7,127 bases of DNA, taken from NCBI GenBank assembly GCA_003448025.1, contig DLXL01000605.1, positions 1 through 7,127 of the forward strand, given 5' to 3'. This document shows, piece after piece, positions 1-7,000 of this stretch. The notes under the pieces were generated by a model. It was not told where the DNA came from. It worked only from the letters and a program-made list of their open reading frames with translations, and ran no database searches. How positions within the stretch are numbered: position 1 is the first letter of the stretch; each line of letters opens with the position of its first letter. Position numbers and translations under genes: made by a program. The stretch comes from Saprospirales bacterium. GTDB taxonomy: Bacteria > Bacteroidota > Bacteroidia > Chitinophagales > Saprospiraceae.

Positions 1-740
1 ACAATGAAAAAGGCCAGCAATATTCTGGCCAGCGCAAAACAGATCCACGTATTGCAGCTCAGATACACCGTTTCCTGGGCGATGCCAAAACAGTATTGAA
101 TGTTGGCGCAGGATCGGGCTCTTACGAACCTGAGGATCGGTATGTGGTGGCAGTGGAGCCCTCTAGTGTGATGCGCGCACAACGCATAGCCCTGGGCAGG
201 CCGCCCGCTGTACATGGCACAGCAGATGCTTTACCTTTTGACGACGACGCCTTTGATGCTTCCATGGCCATTGCCACGGTGCATCACTGGCCGGATGTAG
301 CTCGAGGATTGGCTGAAATGAGAAGGGTAACCAAAGGTTCGGTGGTTGTTATGAGTTTTGACCCGGACGCCTATAATGTTTACTGGACTGCTGAGTATTT
401 CCCGGAATTACTGGCCGTTGAAGGTCGCCGCACACCAGCTATAAACCTCATTTGCGAAAGTCTGGGTGGTCAAACCCAAATTATTCCGGTAATCATACCT
501 GTAGATTGTGTCGACGGGTTCCAGGAAGCCTATTATGGCAGACCAGAGGCGTTTTTGGAACAAAAAGTGCGGCAATCTCAATCAGCCTGGAGTTTTTTAC
601 CTGAAGGACTGGAAGAGGTGCTGATTGAACGGTTGAGAAATGCGCTTGAATCCGGTGAATGGGATAAAAAGTATGGGCATTACCGATCCATGCCTGAGAT
701 GGCAGGATCCATTCGTTTAATCGTTTCAAACCCGGATTAG
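1..740 (+). CDS. Class I SAM-dependent methyltransferase, Methyltransf_11/UbiE-like (5' end outside window)
   Basis: This enzyme is predicted to transfer a methyl group from S-adenosylmethionine to an unknown small-molecule acceptor in the cytoplasm. The frame is open to the left edge, with its first full codon at 3, so the start lies upstream; a TTG at 96 is internal. The residues before it (GQQYSGQRKTDPRIA, then a short helix) match the usual N-terminal segment of the family, so probably only about 10-20 residues are missing. SAM-binding motif I is VLNVGAGSGS (93-122). The acidic end of strand 2 is in VAVEPS. The motif ALPFDDDAFD, followed by ATVHHWPDVARGLAEMRRV, is typical of Methyltransf_11 proteins. 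Motif I has Asn where Asp is more common (LDxGxGxG). The 245 visible residues are near full family length. The stop is 2 bases before the next methyltransferase, suggesting one transcript. Fold assignment is firm; the substrate is unknown. Confidence 0.9.
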   Translation, partial: NEKGQQYSGQRKTDPRIAAQIHRFLGDAKTVLNVGAGSGSYEPEDRYVVAVEPSSVMRAQRIALGRPPAVHGTADALPFDDDAFDASMAIATVHHWPDVARGLAEMRRVTKGSVVVMSFDPDAYNVYWTAEYFPELLAVEGRRTPAINLICESLGGQTQIIPVIIPVDCVDGFQEAYYGRPEAFLEQKVRQSQSAWSFLPEGLEEVLIERLRNALESGEWDKKYGHYRSMPEMAGSIRLIVSNPD

Positions 741-742
741 CC

Positions 743-1378
743 ATGGACAAGACGCAGGCTGCCATAGAAGTATTTAATCGGTACGCAGAAGTGTATCAGG
801 AACGTTACATGGATCAGGGCATGTATGCAGATGCGCTGACCTTTTTTGTCCGGCATCTGCCTGGTCCGAACCCGCAGGTACTGGATGTGGCTTGTGGACC
901 TGGGAATATCACACGCTATATATGCGACTTACACCCCGACATTCAGGCCACAGGCATTGATTTGGCTGACAAGATGCTTGAACTGGCGCGCCTGAACAAT
1001 CCACAGGCGCGTTTTGAACCCCTGGATGCCAGGGATATTGATCAGCTGGGACTGACCTTCCACGGCATTATACTGGGCTTTATTCTGCCCTATCTGTCAA
1101 GAGAGGAGACGGCATTGTTGATACAAAAATGTGCCGAAAACCTGTGTCCGGATGGTGTTTTGTACCTGAGTACCATGGAAGACTCCTATGAAAAATCCGA
1201 GTACATACTGCCCAGTTCCGGTGTCGGGCCTGCTGTGTTTACTTATTACCATGAAGCGGCAGCATTACAGGAAATATTATCAGGGCAGGGCTTACAAGTG
1301 GTATTTGAAGACCGGAAACAGTACCAAAACGGGAAAGGAGAACCTGTAACGGATTTGATACTGGTAGCTAAGAAATAG
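743..1378 (+). CDS. Class I SAM-dependent methyltransferase, Methyltransf_25-like
   Basis: This 211-residue cytoplasmic protein is predicted to methylate an unidentified substrate using SAM. Motif I is VLDVACGPGN at residues 46-55, the SAM-ribose acidic motif is GIDLADKML at 71-79, and a motif III-like DARD lies at 95-98. Strand 4 is GIILGFILPYL at 108-118, and the later strand reads PDGVLYLSTMED at 136-147. The C-terminus ends in the usual beta hairpin (PVTDLILVAKK). The length is normal for a minimal Rossmann methyltransferase with no extra domain. The ATG at 743 is favoured because it follows the previous stop by only 2 bases and leaves a full N-terminal helix (FNRYAEVYQERY) before motif I. 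No Shine-Dalgarno sequence is visible, which is usual in Bacteroidota; translation may be coupled to the upstream gene. It is clearly not a recent duplicate of its neighbour, because the similarity is limited to fold motifs. Confidence 0.92.
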   Translation: MDKTQAAIEVFNRYAEVYQERYMDQGMYADALTFFVRHLPGPNPQVLDVACGPGNITRYICDLHPDIQATGIDLADKMLELARLNNPQARFEPLDARDIDQLGLTFHGIILGFILPYLSREETALLIQKCAENLCPDGVLYLSTMEDSYEKSEYILPSSGVGPAVFTYYHEAAALQEILSGQGLQVVFEDRKQYQNGKGEPVTDLILVAKK

Positions 1379-1414
1379 ACTTGTTGCGATAGGGGCGTTT
1401 GTGCGAGGTGGTAA

Positions 1415-1444
1415 CAATTTTTGTTTTAGACAAGGCAAAATTTG
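1415..1444 (+). terminator. Weak hairpin downstream of the methyltransferase pair
   Basis: Bases 1415-1423 (CAATTTTTG) can pair with 1436-1444 (CAAAATTTG), with one T-T mismatch and a 12-base loop. It lies 37 bases after the methyltransferase stop, in the spacer between convergent genes, where a terminator is expected. The stem is AT-rich and no run of T follows, so it is not a classical intrinsic terminator. Confidence 0.25.
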
Positions 1445-1468
1445 CAGTCGAATGAGAGACGCTACTCC

Positions 1469-1488
1469 TCCGCGACTCCGCGGTAAAT
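1469..1488 (+). repeat. Degenerate copy of the right arm of the 2107-2212 palindrome
   Basis: TCCGCGACTCCGCGGTAAAT aligns with 2175-2192 (TCCGCCTCTGCGGTAAAT). They agree at 17 of 18 aligned bases, with a 2-base insertion (GA) in this copy, and have the same orientation. It carries its own 5-bp hairpin (CCGCG at 1470-1474, loop ACTC, CGCGG at 1479-1483). It lies just beyond the stop codon of the minus-strand DUF697/SHOCT gene, whose other side is flanked by the full palindrome. It is probably a remnant of the same dispersed element; alternatively it may serve as a small hairpin terminator between the convergent genes. Confidence 0.45.
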
Positions 1489-1493
1489 CCCAG

Positions 1494-2075
1494 TCAAATT
1501 TGCTCCATCAATTTCTCCTTCAACTGCTTAAATTCATCTTCTGTTAGTATCCCGGCCTCTTTCATTTCAGCCAGCTTTTTTATTTTATCCATTGCTTCTT
1601 CCGAGGGAGATTTGGTCGCCAGTTTTTCCTGGGCCATCTCTTGGACCACCTTTTTACCTTCTTCTATTTCTTTATCATAGGAAGACTTGGCTTGTGTAAG
1701 GTCCAAGTTTTCAAGTGTTCCGCCTTGATGCAGATGTTTGGCAATAATTCGTCCCAGTGCCCAGGTGGATGCGCCTGACAGCACCGGCATACTCAATTCG
1801 CCAAGCAATGTGCCAACCCCTGGTATGATTTTCACAAGACTTGCACCTAAACGGGCAACGCTACCCCCAGCCACAGCTGAAAGAATGTTTTTTCCAAGAG
1901 ACTCAAAAAACGGCACCTGGTAAAGACCAGCCAATTGTCGGATCATATTGAATTGAACGGCACTGACCGCCACCAAATCTGCAGCAGGTAATGGAATCAA
2001 CCCAGCGCCCAGCGAAAAGCCAACGTGGTTTTTAACAATTTCAGAAGCTTTGATATTTTTTTCGTCCTGGTTCAT
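1494..2075 (-). CDS. DUF697 (YcjF-like) protein with C-terminal SHOCT domain
   Basis: This is a 193-residue protein of unknown function. Residues about 10-115 look like DUF697, a hydrophobic helical domain best known from the C-terminal part of membrane-associated GTPases. Visible features are VGFSLGAGLIPLPAADLVAV (18-37), a Gly/Ala/Val-rich stretch around 64-100 (including IIPGVGTLLGE), and the terminal ALGRIIAKHLHQGG (106-119). A charged linker (about 125-160) follows. Residues 160-191 form a typical SHOCT motif (IKKLAEMKEAGILTEDEF...), a short C-terminal helix pair thought to mediate oligomer or partner contacts. There is no P-loop or other GTPase motif, so this is a stand-alone DUF697. 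The hydrophobic part suggests membrane association, but the segments are broken by Gly/Pro and no signal peptide is seen. The ATG at 2075 gives a complete DUF697. The gene is bracketed by related palindrome sequences and converges with the methyltransferase operon. Confidence 0.85.
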   Translation of the reverse strand: MNQDEKNIKASEIVKNHVGFSLGAGLIPLPAADLVAVSAVQFNMIRQLAGLYQVPFFESLGKNILSAVAGGSVARLGASLVKIIPGVGTLLGELSMPVLSGASTWALGRIIAKHLHQGGTLENLDLTQAKSSYDKEIEEGKKVVQEMAQEKLATKSPSEEAMDKIKKLAEMKEAGILTEDEFKQLKEKLMEQI

Positions 2076-2096
2076 GAGTGAGTTTATGAGTGTTAA

Positions 2097-2169
2097 GTGA
2101 ATAATTGAGGGTGTCTTAAGCGTAATTTTTACCGCAGAGGCGGAGAGCGTTTGACAATCAATTATTCAC
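2097..2169. other. 12-base inverted repeat that competes with the large hairpin
   Basis: GTGAATAATTGA at 2097-2108 is exactly complementary to TCAATTATTCAC at 2158-2169. The right copy lies in the loop of the 2107-2212 hairpin and the left copy lies just outside its base, overlapping it by two bases. In RNA the two structures cross: both at once would be pseudoknotted, otherwise they exclude each other. On the minus strand this region would be the leader of the DUF697/SHOCT gene, with the nearest arm 21 bases before its ATG. The exact pairing is seen; a regulatory role is only inferred. Confidence 0.35.
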
Positions 2170-2212
2170 ACCTCTCCGCCTCTGCGGTAAATATTACTTT
2201 TTAGACAGCCTC
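2107..2212. repeat. 106-base imperfect palindrome with 41-base arms (MITE-like element or terminator)
   Basis: The left arm 2107-2147 pairs with 2172-2212. There are 36 Watson-Crick pairs, one G-T pair and four mismatches (2111/2208, 2117/2202, 2121/2198, 2127/2192). The inner 20 pairs are perfect (2128-2147 with 2172-2191; core ACCGCAGAGGCGGAGAG). The loop is 24 bases and there is no coding potential. The GC-rich core with AT-rich shoulders and CAGAGGCG-type sequence resembles dispersed palindromic repeats I recall from several environmental bacterial genomes; I could not search for copies. It lies 117 bases after the end of the minus-strand kinase gene and 32 bases upstream of the minus-strand DUF697/SHOCT start. 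A minus-strand transcript would therefore fold into a very strong hairpin between these genes. No T-run follows on that strand, so classical intrinsic termination is not evident. Confidence 0.75.
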
Positions 2213-2215
2213 CGA

Positions 2216-2228
2216 GGTGCATCGCACC
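2216..2228. repeat. Short palindrome GGTGC-ATC-GCACC
   Basis: A 5-bp perfect stem with a 3-base loop lies 3 bases outside the right end of the large palindrome. In the minus-strand transcript it would read GGTGCGAUGCACC, between the kinase stop and the large hairpin. It is short, so it may be chance, but its position next to the larger element suggests either a composite repeat or a processing or stability hairpin in the kinase 3' region. Confidence 0.3.
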
Positions 2229-2328
2229 GACATTCTTGTACAAATGTGTGGGCAGCTGGTGGTTGATTTCCAGATTTAACGACGAAAGAGGAGAGAAACG
2301 CTATGAATCAGGGGCCTCACGAGACATG

Positions 2329-3819
2329 TTATAAGGCTTTGTTCAAGTAACCCTTAAAGCGTTGGAAAGCGTCTAACAGTTCAGCAGCAGGCTTGTTGGG
2401 ATTAAACTGATGTACCGGCTTCAATTGGTGTGCTAAAGCAGTATCCAGATCAGGATATAACCCGATGGCCACTCCGGAAGCTTTGGCTGCTCCTATTGCA
2501 CCGGTGGTATGGTATACATCAATTTGAAGGCCATAGATATCGGAGATGGTTTGCGCAAAAATCCGGGATTGAAAAAGGTTATCATTGCCAACTCTGATTA
2601 TTTTTCCTTGAATCCCCAGTTGTTCAAAAACGGAGATTCCCTGTACAAACGCAAAAGCAATACCTTCCAAACCCGCTCGTACCAGATGTGCTTTTCCATG
2701 TCTGTTTACATTCAAACCATGGATAGAAGCACCGGGGTTGCCATTGTTCAGCATACGCTCTGCGCCATTCCCAAATGGAAGAATAGTTAAGCCCTCTGCC
2801 CCAGGAGATACAGCACCTCCAATGGATTCCAATTGTGTATACGGCAGCTTTTCATCATTCTGAGATAGCAAATCCCTGATCCAACGGTAAGTGCTTCCGG
2901 CCCCGTTGATGCACAACAATACCCCGGTATTAGGGGTATCCGGGGTATAATTCACATGCGCGAAACTATTTACCCTTTGTTGAGGATCATAAACCGGTCT
3001 GGAAGAAACAGCATAGACTACCCCGGAGGTGCCTCCTGTAGCGGCTAATTCTCCTGGCTTTAAAACATTCAAAGCCATTGCGTTATTAGGCTGATCTCCG
3101 GCTCTGTATCCAATAATGATTCCTTCTTTCAGACCTGATTCCTCGGCAGCTTTTCTAGTTAATTTGCCTTGAACACCACATATTGGAACAAGTTCCGGCA
3201 AATAATTGTCAGGAATACCAAAATGATGTAACAGATCACGCGCGGGCTTCTGCAAATGAAAATCCCACATAATTCCTTCTGAAAGCCCGGTAACGGTCGT
3301 ATTCATGTGCCCGGTCATTCGGTATGCGATGTAGTCGCCGGGCAACATAACCTTGTCAATCTGTTCAAAAATTTCCGGTTGGTGTTCTTTCACCCATTTT
3401 AGTTTGGAAGCAGTGAAATTACCCGGAGTATTCAGATAATGCTGCAAACAAAACCCCTGCCCCATTTGCTCAAAAGCACGGTTTCCGATGTCAACAGCCC
3501 GACTATCACACCAAATAATGGATGGACGCAACACAGATCCATGCTTATCCAGGCAAACCAGTCCGTGCATTTGATAAGCAATCCCGATGGCTTCAATTTC
3601 TGTAGAAGATATGCCTGTCTGTGTGATTAATTTTCGCGTTGCAGCACAGACGGCGGCCCACCAGTCTTCCGGATGTTGTTCCGCCCAATCCGGCTGTGGA
3701 GCCACAATTGGCATTTCCTGTTCTGGATACTGTTCAATGCCCAGGGTTTTACCAGTTGAAGCATCTACCAATGCCGCTTTTACAGAAGAGGAGCCAATAT
3801 CATAACCAATTAAATACAT
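2329..3819 (-). CDS. xylB: FGGY-family carbohydrate kinase, probable xylulokinase
   Basis: This 496-residue cytoplasmic kinase is predicted to phosphorylate a ketopentose, most likely D-xylulose to xylulose 5-phosphate, using ATP and feeding the pentose phosphate pathway. The N-terminal phosphate motif is GYDIGSSSVK (5-14; Asp7 corresponds to the conserved N-terminal Asp). QMHG at 83-86 is a hallmark of xylulokinases, and WCDSR at 103-107 is the family W-x-D-x-R motif. The probable catalytic Asp242 is in AGDQPNNA. The nucleotide loop TGGTSGVV starts at 261. The C-terminal FGGY region reads RVGNDNLFQSRIFAQ (409-423), not the usual GGGAxSxxW type, so substrate specificity could differ. The length is normal for the family. 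The ATG at 3819 places the first beta strand directly at the N-terminus, as usual. No xylose isomerase or transporter is visible nearby. A different sugar, such as another ketose or polyol, cannot be excluded, so the symbol is provisional. Confidence 0.88.
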   Translation of the reverse strand: MYLIGYDIGSSSVKAALVDASTGKTLGIEQYPEQEMPIVAPQPDWAEQHPEDWWAAVCAATRKLITQTGISSTEIEAIGIAYQMHGLVCLDKHGSVLRPSIIWCDSRAVDIGNRAFEQMGQGFCLQHYLNTPGNFTASKLKWVKEHQPEIFEQIDKVMLPGDYIAYRMTGHMNTTVTGLSEGIMWDFHLQKPARDLLHHFGIPDNYLPELVPICGVQGKLTRKAAEESGLKEGIIIGYRAGDQPNNAMALNVLKPGELAATGGTSGVVYAVSSRPVYDPQQRVNSFAHVNYTPDTPNTGVLLCINGAGSTYRWIRDLLSQNDEKLPYTQLESIGGAVSPGAEGLTILPFGNGAERMLNNGNPGASIHGLNVNRHGKAHLVRAGLEGIAFAFVQGISVFEQLGIQGKIIRVGNDNLFQSRIFAQTISDIYGLQIDVYHTTGAIGAAKASGVAIGLYPDLDTALAHQLKPVHQFNPNKPAAELLDAFQRFKGYLNKAL

Positions 3820-3850
3820 CAGAAGCCTTTTTGATCGTTAAGAGTAGTGC

Positions 3851-3882
3851 GAAAGGTAAAAAAATTAAGTTTTCAAGGTCAA
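3851..3882 (-). promoter_or_regulatory. Possible Bacteroidota-type promoter of the kinase gene
   Basis: Read on the minus strand, TACCTTTC (3858-3851) matches the TAnnTTTG -7 element at all but its last base. A TTG (3882-3880) lies 21 bases upstream, within the spacing tolerated for the -33 element. It is 31 bases before the kinase ATG and directly downstream of the 3887-3901 palindrome. The match is imperfect in AT-rich DNA, so support is limited. Confidence 0.3.
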
Positions 3883-3886
3883 TCGA

Positions 3887-3901
3887 GAGGTAATTTACCT
3901 C
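3887..3901. promoter_or_regulatory. 15-base perfect palindrome, candidate operator
   Basis: GAGGTAA-T-TTACCTC is a perfect inverted repeat with one central base, in the divergent spacer between the kinase gene (start at 3819) and the giant secreted protein (start at 4015). A second pair, TTTTCAA (3870-3876) and TTGAAAA (3904-3910), flanks it slightly off centre. The size and symmetry suit a dimeric regulator. It sits just upstream of the candidate kinase promoter and 39 bases before the -7 element of the divergent gene. No regulator gene is in view, so which gene it controls is inferred. Confidence 0.45.
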
Positions 3902-3940
3902 ATTTGAAAAACGTTAATGTCACGGACCCATAATCCTCCC

Positions 3941-3948
3941 TACTTTTG
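3941..3948 (+). promoter_or_regulatory. Bacteroidota -7 promoter element of the giant repeat gene
   Basis: TACTTTTG matches TAnnTTTG exactly and is followed by CGGCCC, a context often seen at Bacteroidota promoters. It lies 66 bases before the ATG at 4015, giving a leader of roughly 55-60 bases. No clear TTTG or TTG lies at the -33 position, so expression may rely on the -7 element alone or on an activator. Confidence 0.6.
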
Positions 3949-4014
3949 CGGCCCAAAGCGAAAGTCCGGTAATCCCAGTACAAACAATTTTGCCTGGCTA
4001 ATCTTGTAATTACG

Positions 4015-7000
4015 ATGATTCCATTGATGTCACGTTTTTCTTATTTTCTCCTGTTCTGCACTATAATGCTTTTCGCCCAAACAAGTTTTGGCCAAAAGGC
4101 AGATCTCGAAGTAACCCGCTGTATTGCCATTGACAGGGCGCTAACGGTTAAAAATGTTGCTGTTGACGCTTCCGGGCGCAAATGGGCGGCTAACACCAGC
4201 GGCGTATTTCAAATCAAAGCAGCAGATTTGTCTGCTCCGGTCAAATTGGCTCAGGGAGAAAGAAATGTCCTGCAGTTCAAAGGGGGCAATGCTGATTTCA
4301 CGTTTTCCGAAGCAGCTTTCCGAAAGTCAGTCACAGAACCCTGTTCCATCACAGCTGCCTGGTTAGACACCAAAAACAAACTTCTTTATCTGGGTACAGA
4401 TGAGGCCGGGTTGTTTCAATTTGCTATAGAGCCCGAATTAAAAATGAATGTTCAATGGAAAACAGTGAACTCCAAACTGAAGTCCAATAACATTACTACT
4501 TTGTTTCAGGATGCTTCCGGCAAGTTATGGATAGGTACCGATAAAGGTGTGATGTCTGGTACGCCAGGCCGTTGGAAGGCGGATTTAGCAGACAATAATG
4601 TGCAGCGTATCCGTGAATATAACACCGTAATTTACGTGCTGGCGGAGGGATTCATTACCAAAGCCCCGGGCGGTGAACGCTGGACAGACCTCGCGCTCGA
4701 GGAAAAATACCTGGAAGGGGATATCAACGACTTTGATATTGATCCTTCCGGGAAAATGTGGCTGGTAAGCGGCAATCTCACCCGTTTCGATATGCTGGCA
4801 GGTACTTATGATGTATTCAGTGGCCCGGAATACTACACCTCACAATACGGAAATAACATTGCAGTTGAGCCAGGTGGAACGGTATGGGTAGGTACTGAAG
4901 ACAAAGGGCTATACATGGTAGATAAGGCCTACAACATGGTATTGAATGCTTATGTGGAAAAACCCATCAGTTGTGAAGGCAACGGGAAAGACGCTGTATT
5001 GATGGCTAAAATTACCGGCGGTATTGAACCTTACACCTGGACCTGGACCGGCGGGCTATCCGGTGAGAGCCCGAAAGACGTAGGCGCCGGCACCTACTCC
5101 GTTACGGTGTCAGATAGTAAAGGAAAAGTCAGAACAGCCGAAATTAGTGTTCCTGACTCCCGTTTGAAGGTAAAAGCCCGTCAAAAGAAGCCAATAAGTG
5201 CCCCGGGAATGGCCGATGGTTCCGCAGAGGTGGATCTACCTACCAATGCGGCAGGCATCACGGTGCTTTGGGATAATGGCGAGAACCTTGCCATCGCTAA
5301 CAAGCTTAGTGGAGGAGAGCACAGTGTTACCGTGGCAGACGCCAAAGGCTGTACTGTTATTTTGAAAGTCACCATTTCAGAGGTAGCGCAACCCGTTTCT
5401 GCAGCATTGGTGGAAAAAACAAAGATTAAATGTGCCAAAGGGGAAGGAGCGGTTTCTGTTGACATAAAAGGAGGTAAAAAACCCTATACCGTAGTTTGGA
5501 GCAACCCTTCCATTACCGGCGAAAACCCTGTAAATGTTCCTGCCGGCGATTTCACGGTAACAGTTACAGACGCCACCAAGGCTACCTGTACTGCTACTAT
5601 CAGCATGAAACAACCAGATGCTCTGGTCGTATCCGCATTGGTGCAGGCGCCGGCCAGTACCGGAGGTTCTGATGGCAAGGCGCTAGCCCAGGCCAAAGGA
5701 GGTACCGGAGCTTTCTTTTTCAAATGGGATAATGGTGAAACGGTATTTGCAGCCACCAAACTACCTCCGGGTAATCATGTACTCACCGTTACCGATGCCA
5801 ATGGTTGTTCCGGAACGGCCAGCTTTACCATCCCTGAAAACGTACTTACCCTTACCGCAAACATTACCGAAACAGGAAAAATATTGTGTGCAGGACAAAA
5901 ATCCGCTCTAAAAGTAGAGGCAAAAGGGGGAAAAGGCCCCTTTAAGTTTGCCTGGAGCAACCCCGCACTGGTTGGTCAGGAACCGGCTAATGTTCCGGCT
6001 GGCGAGTATACTGTTACGGTTACAGATGCTGCCAATACCACACATACCGCTTCCATCCGTGTCAAATCTCCGGAACCACTTACAGCTTCTGCTATTGTCC
6101 AGGGATCTGTGAGTCCGGGTGGATCAGATGGTAAAGCGCTTTGCGCAACTGCCGGCGGTGGAGGAGTAGGGCGTGAATTCCTTTGGGATAATGGTGAAAT
6201 AACGGCCGCCACACTTAAACTGACCGCCGGATTGCATACGGTTACCGTAACGGATGAAAATGGCTGCACTGCTACCGCTTCAGTAGTAATGATGGAAGAA
6301 TTGGTACCTCTTGAGGTATCTATATTAGAAAAAACACCCATCAAATGTACCGGCGATGTTGCTTCTCTTGAAGTGGTGGTTCAAGGCGGAAAGCCGGAAT
6401 ACAAGTTCAAATGGAGCAACTCAACACTAAACGAAGGAAAAATCAAAGTCGGCCCGGGCACCTATCAATTAACCGTTACAGATGTTAGGGGAACTACGAA
6501 AACAACCTCCATTGTGGTATCTGCCCCTGCGCCTCTGGCATGTACGGTGGAAGTCTTGTCTCAACTCAGTCCCGGACAATCTGATGCAAAGGCCATTGTA
6601 AAGCCTATTGGAGGAACAAGTCCATTTACTTCAGCCTGGTCAAATGGTGAAACCACCAGTACCGCTACCAGATTAGCTGCCGGCACGAACAAAGTGACTA
6701 TTACCGATGCCAATGGATGCAAGGCTACCGGTACCGTGATGCTTTCAGAAACCTTTGAAGCACTTTCCGTTAAGATAGCTGCAAAGTCTGCCATCAAATG
6801 TGCAGATGAAAAAGCGACACTTGAAGTTCAGGTAAGCGGAGGTAAAGCCGGTTATAATTATAGCTGGAGTAACCCTTCATTTACCGGGAATAACCCTTCT
6901 GTTGCAGCAGGAAATTATACCGTCACGGTAACTGATGCCAATAACCAGACCCAGACGGCAAGCATTGCTATAACCGCGCCTGCAGCCCTGAGCGTAAAAA

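Noticed and set aside
493..765. Minus-strand 90-codon frame across the methyltransferase junction
   Set aside because: It is antisense to two genes with clear SAM-binding motifs and has no family features.
1738..1923. Plus-strand 61-codon frame inside the DUF697/SHOCT gene
   Set aside because: It is antisense to a gene with two recognisable domains and has low-complexity composition.
2303..2350. 15-codon plus-strand micro-frame (MNQGPHETCYKALFK) with an AGGAG sequence 9 bases upstream
   Set aside because: It overlaps the 3' end of the kinase gene antisense, has no promoter in view, and Shine-Dalgarno sequences are little used in this phylum, so the AGGAG is weak support.
2509..3893. Plus-strand open frames inside and at the start of the kinase gene (2509-2790, 3439-3630, 3587-3805, 3639-3893)
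   Set aside because: All overlap the well-supported minus-strand kinase gene and encode no recognisable motif.
4021..4060. Lipoprotein signal at Cys15 of the giant protein
   Set aside because: The residues before the cysteine (LLF) do not fit a lipobox, and a normal signal-peptidase I site (Ser-Phe-Gly) follows the hydrophobic stretch.
4154..4366. Plus-strand 70-codon frame near the start of the giant gene
   Set aside because: It lies in another frame inside the propeller-coding region, whose own frame is uninterrupted.
5181..6797. Series of minus-strand open frames (5181-5465, 5377-5613, 5484-5759, 5775-5960, 5976-6344, 6561-6797)
   Set aside because: They are antisense to the 1037-codon plus-strand frame and recur with its repeat period, all giving the same VTV/SPAGT-like strings that are the reverse reading of the TVTVTDA codons. 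They are shadows of the repeat.
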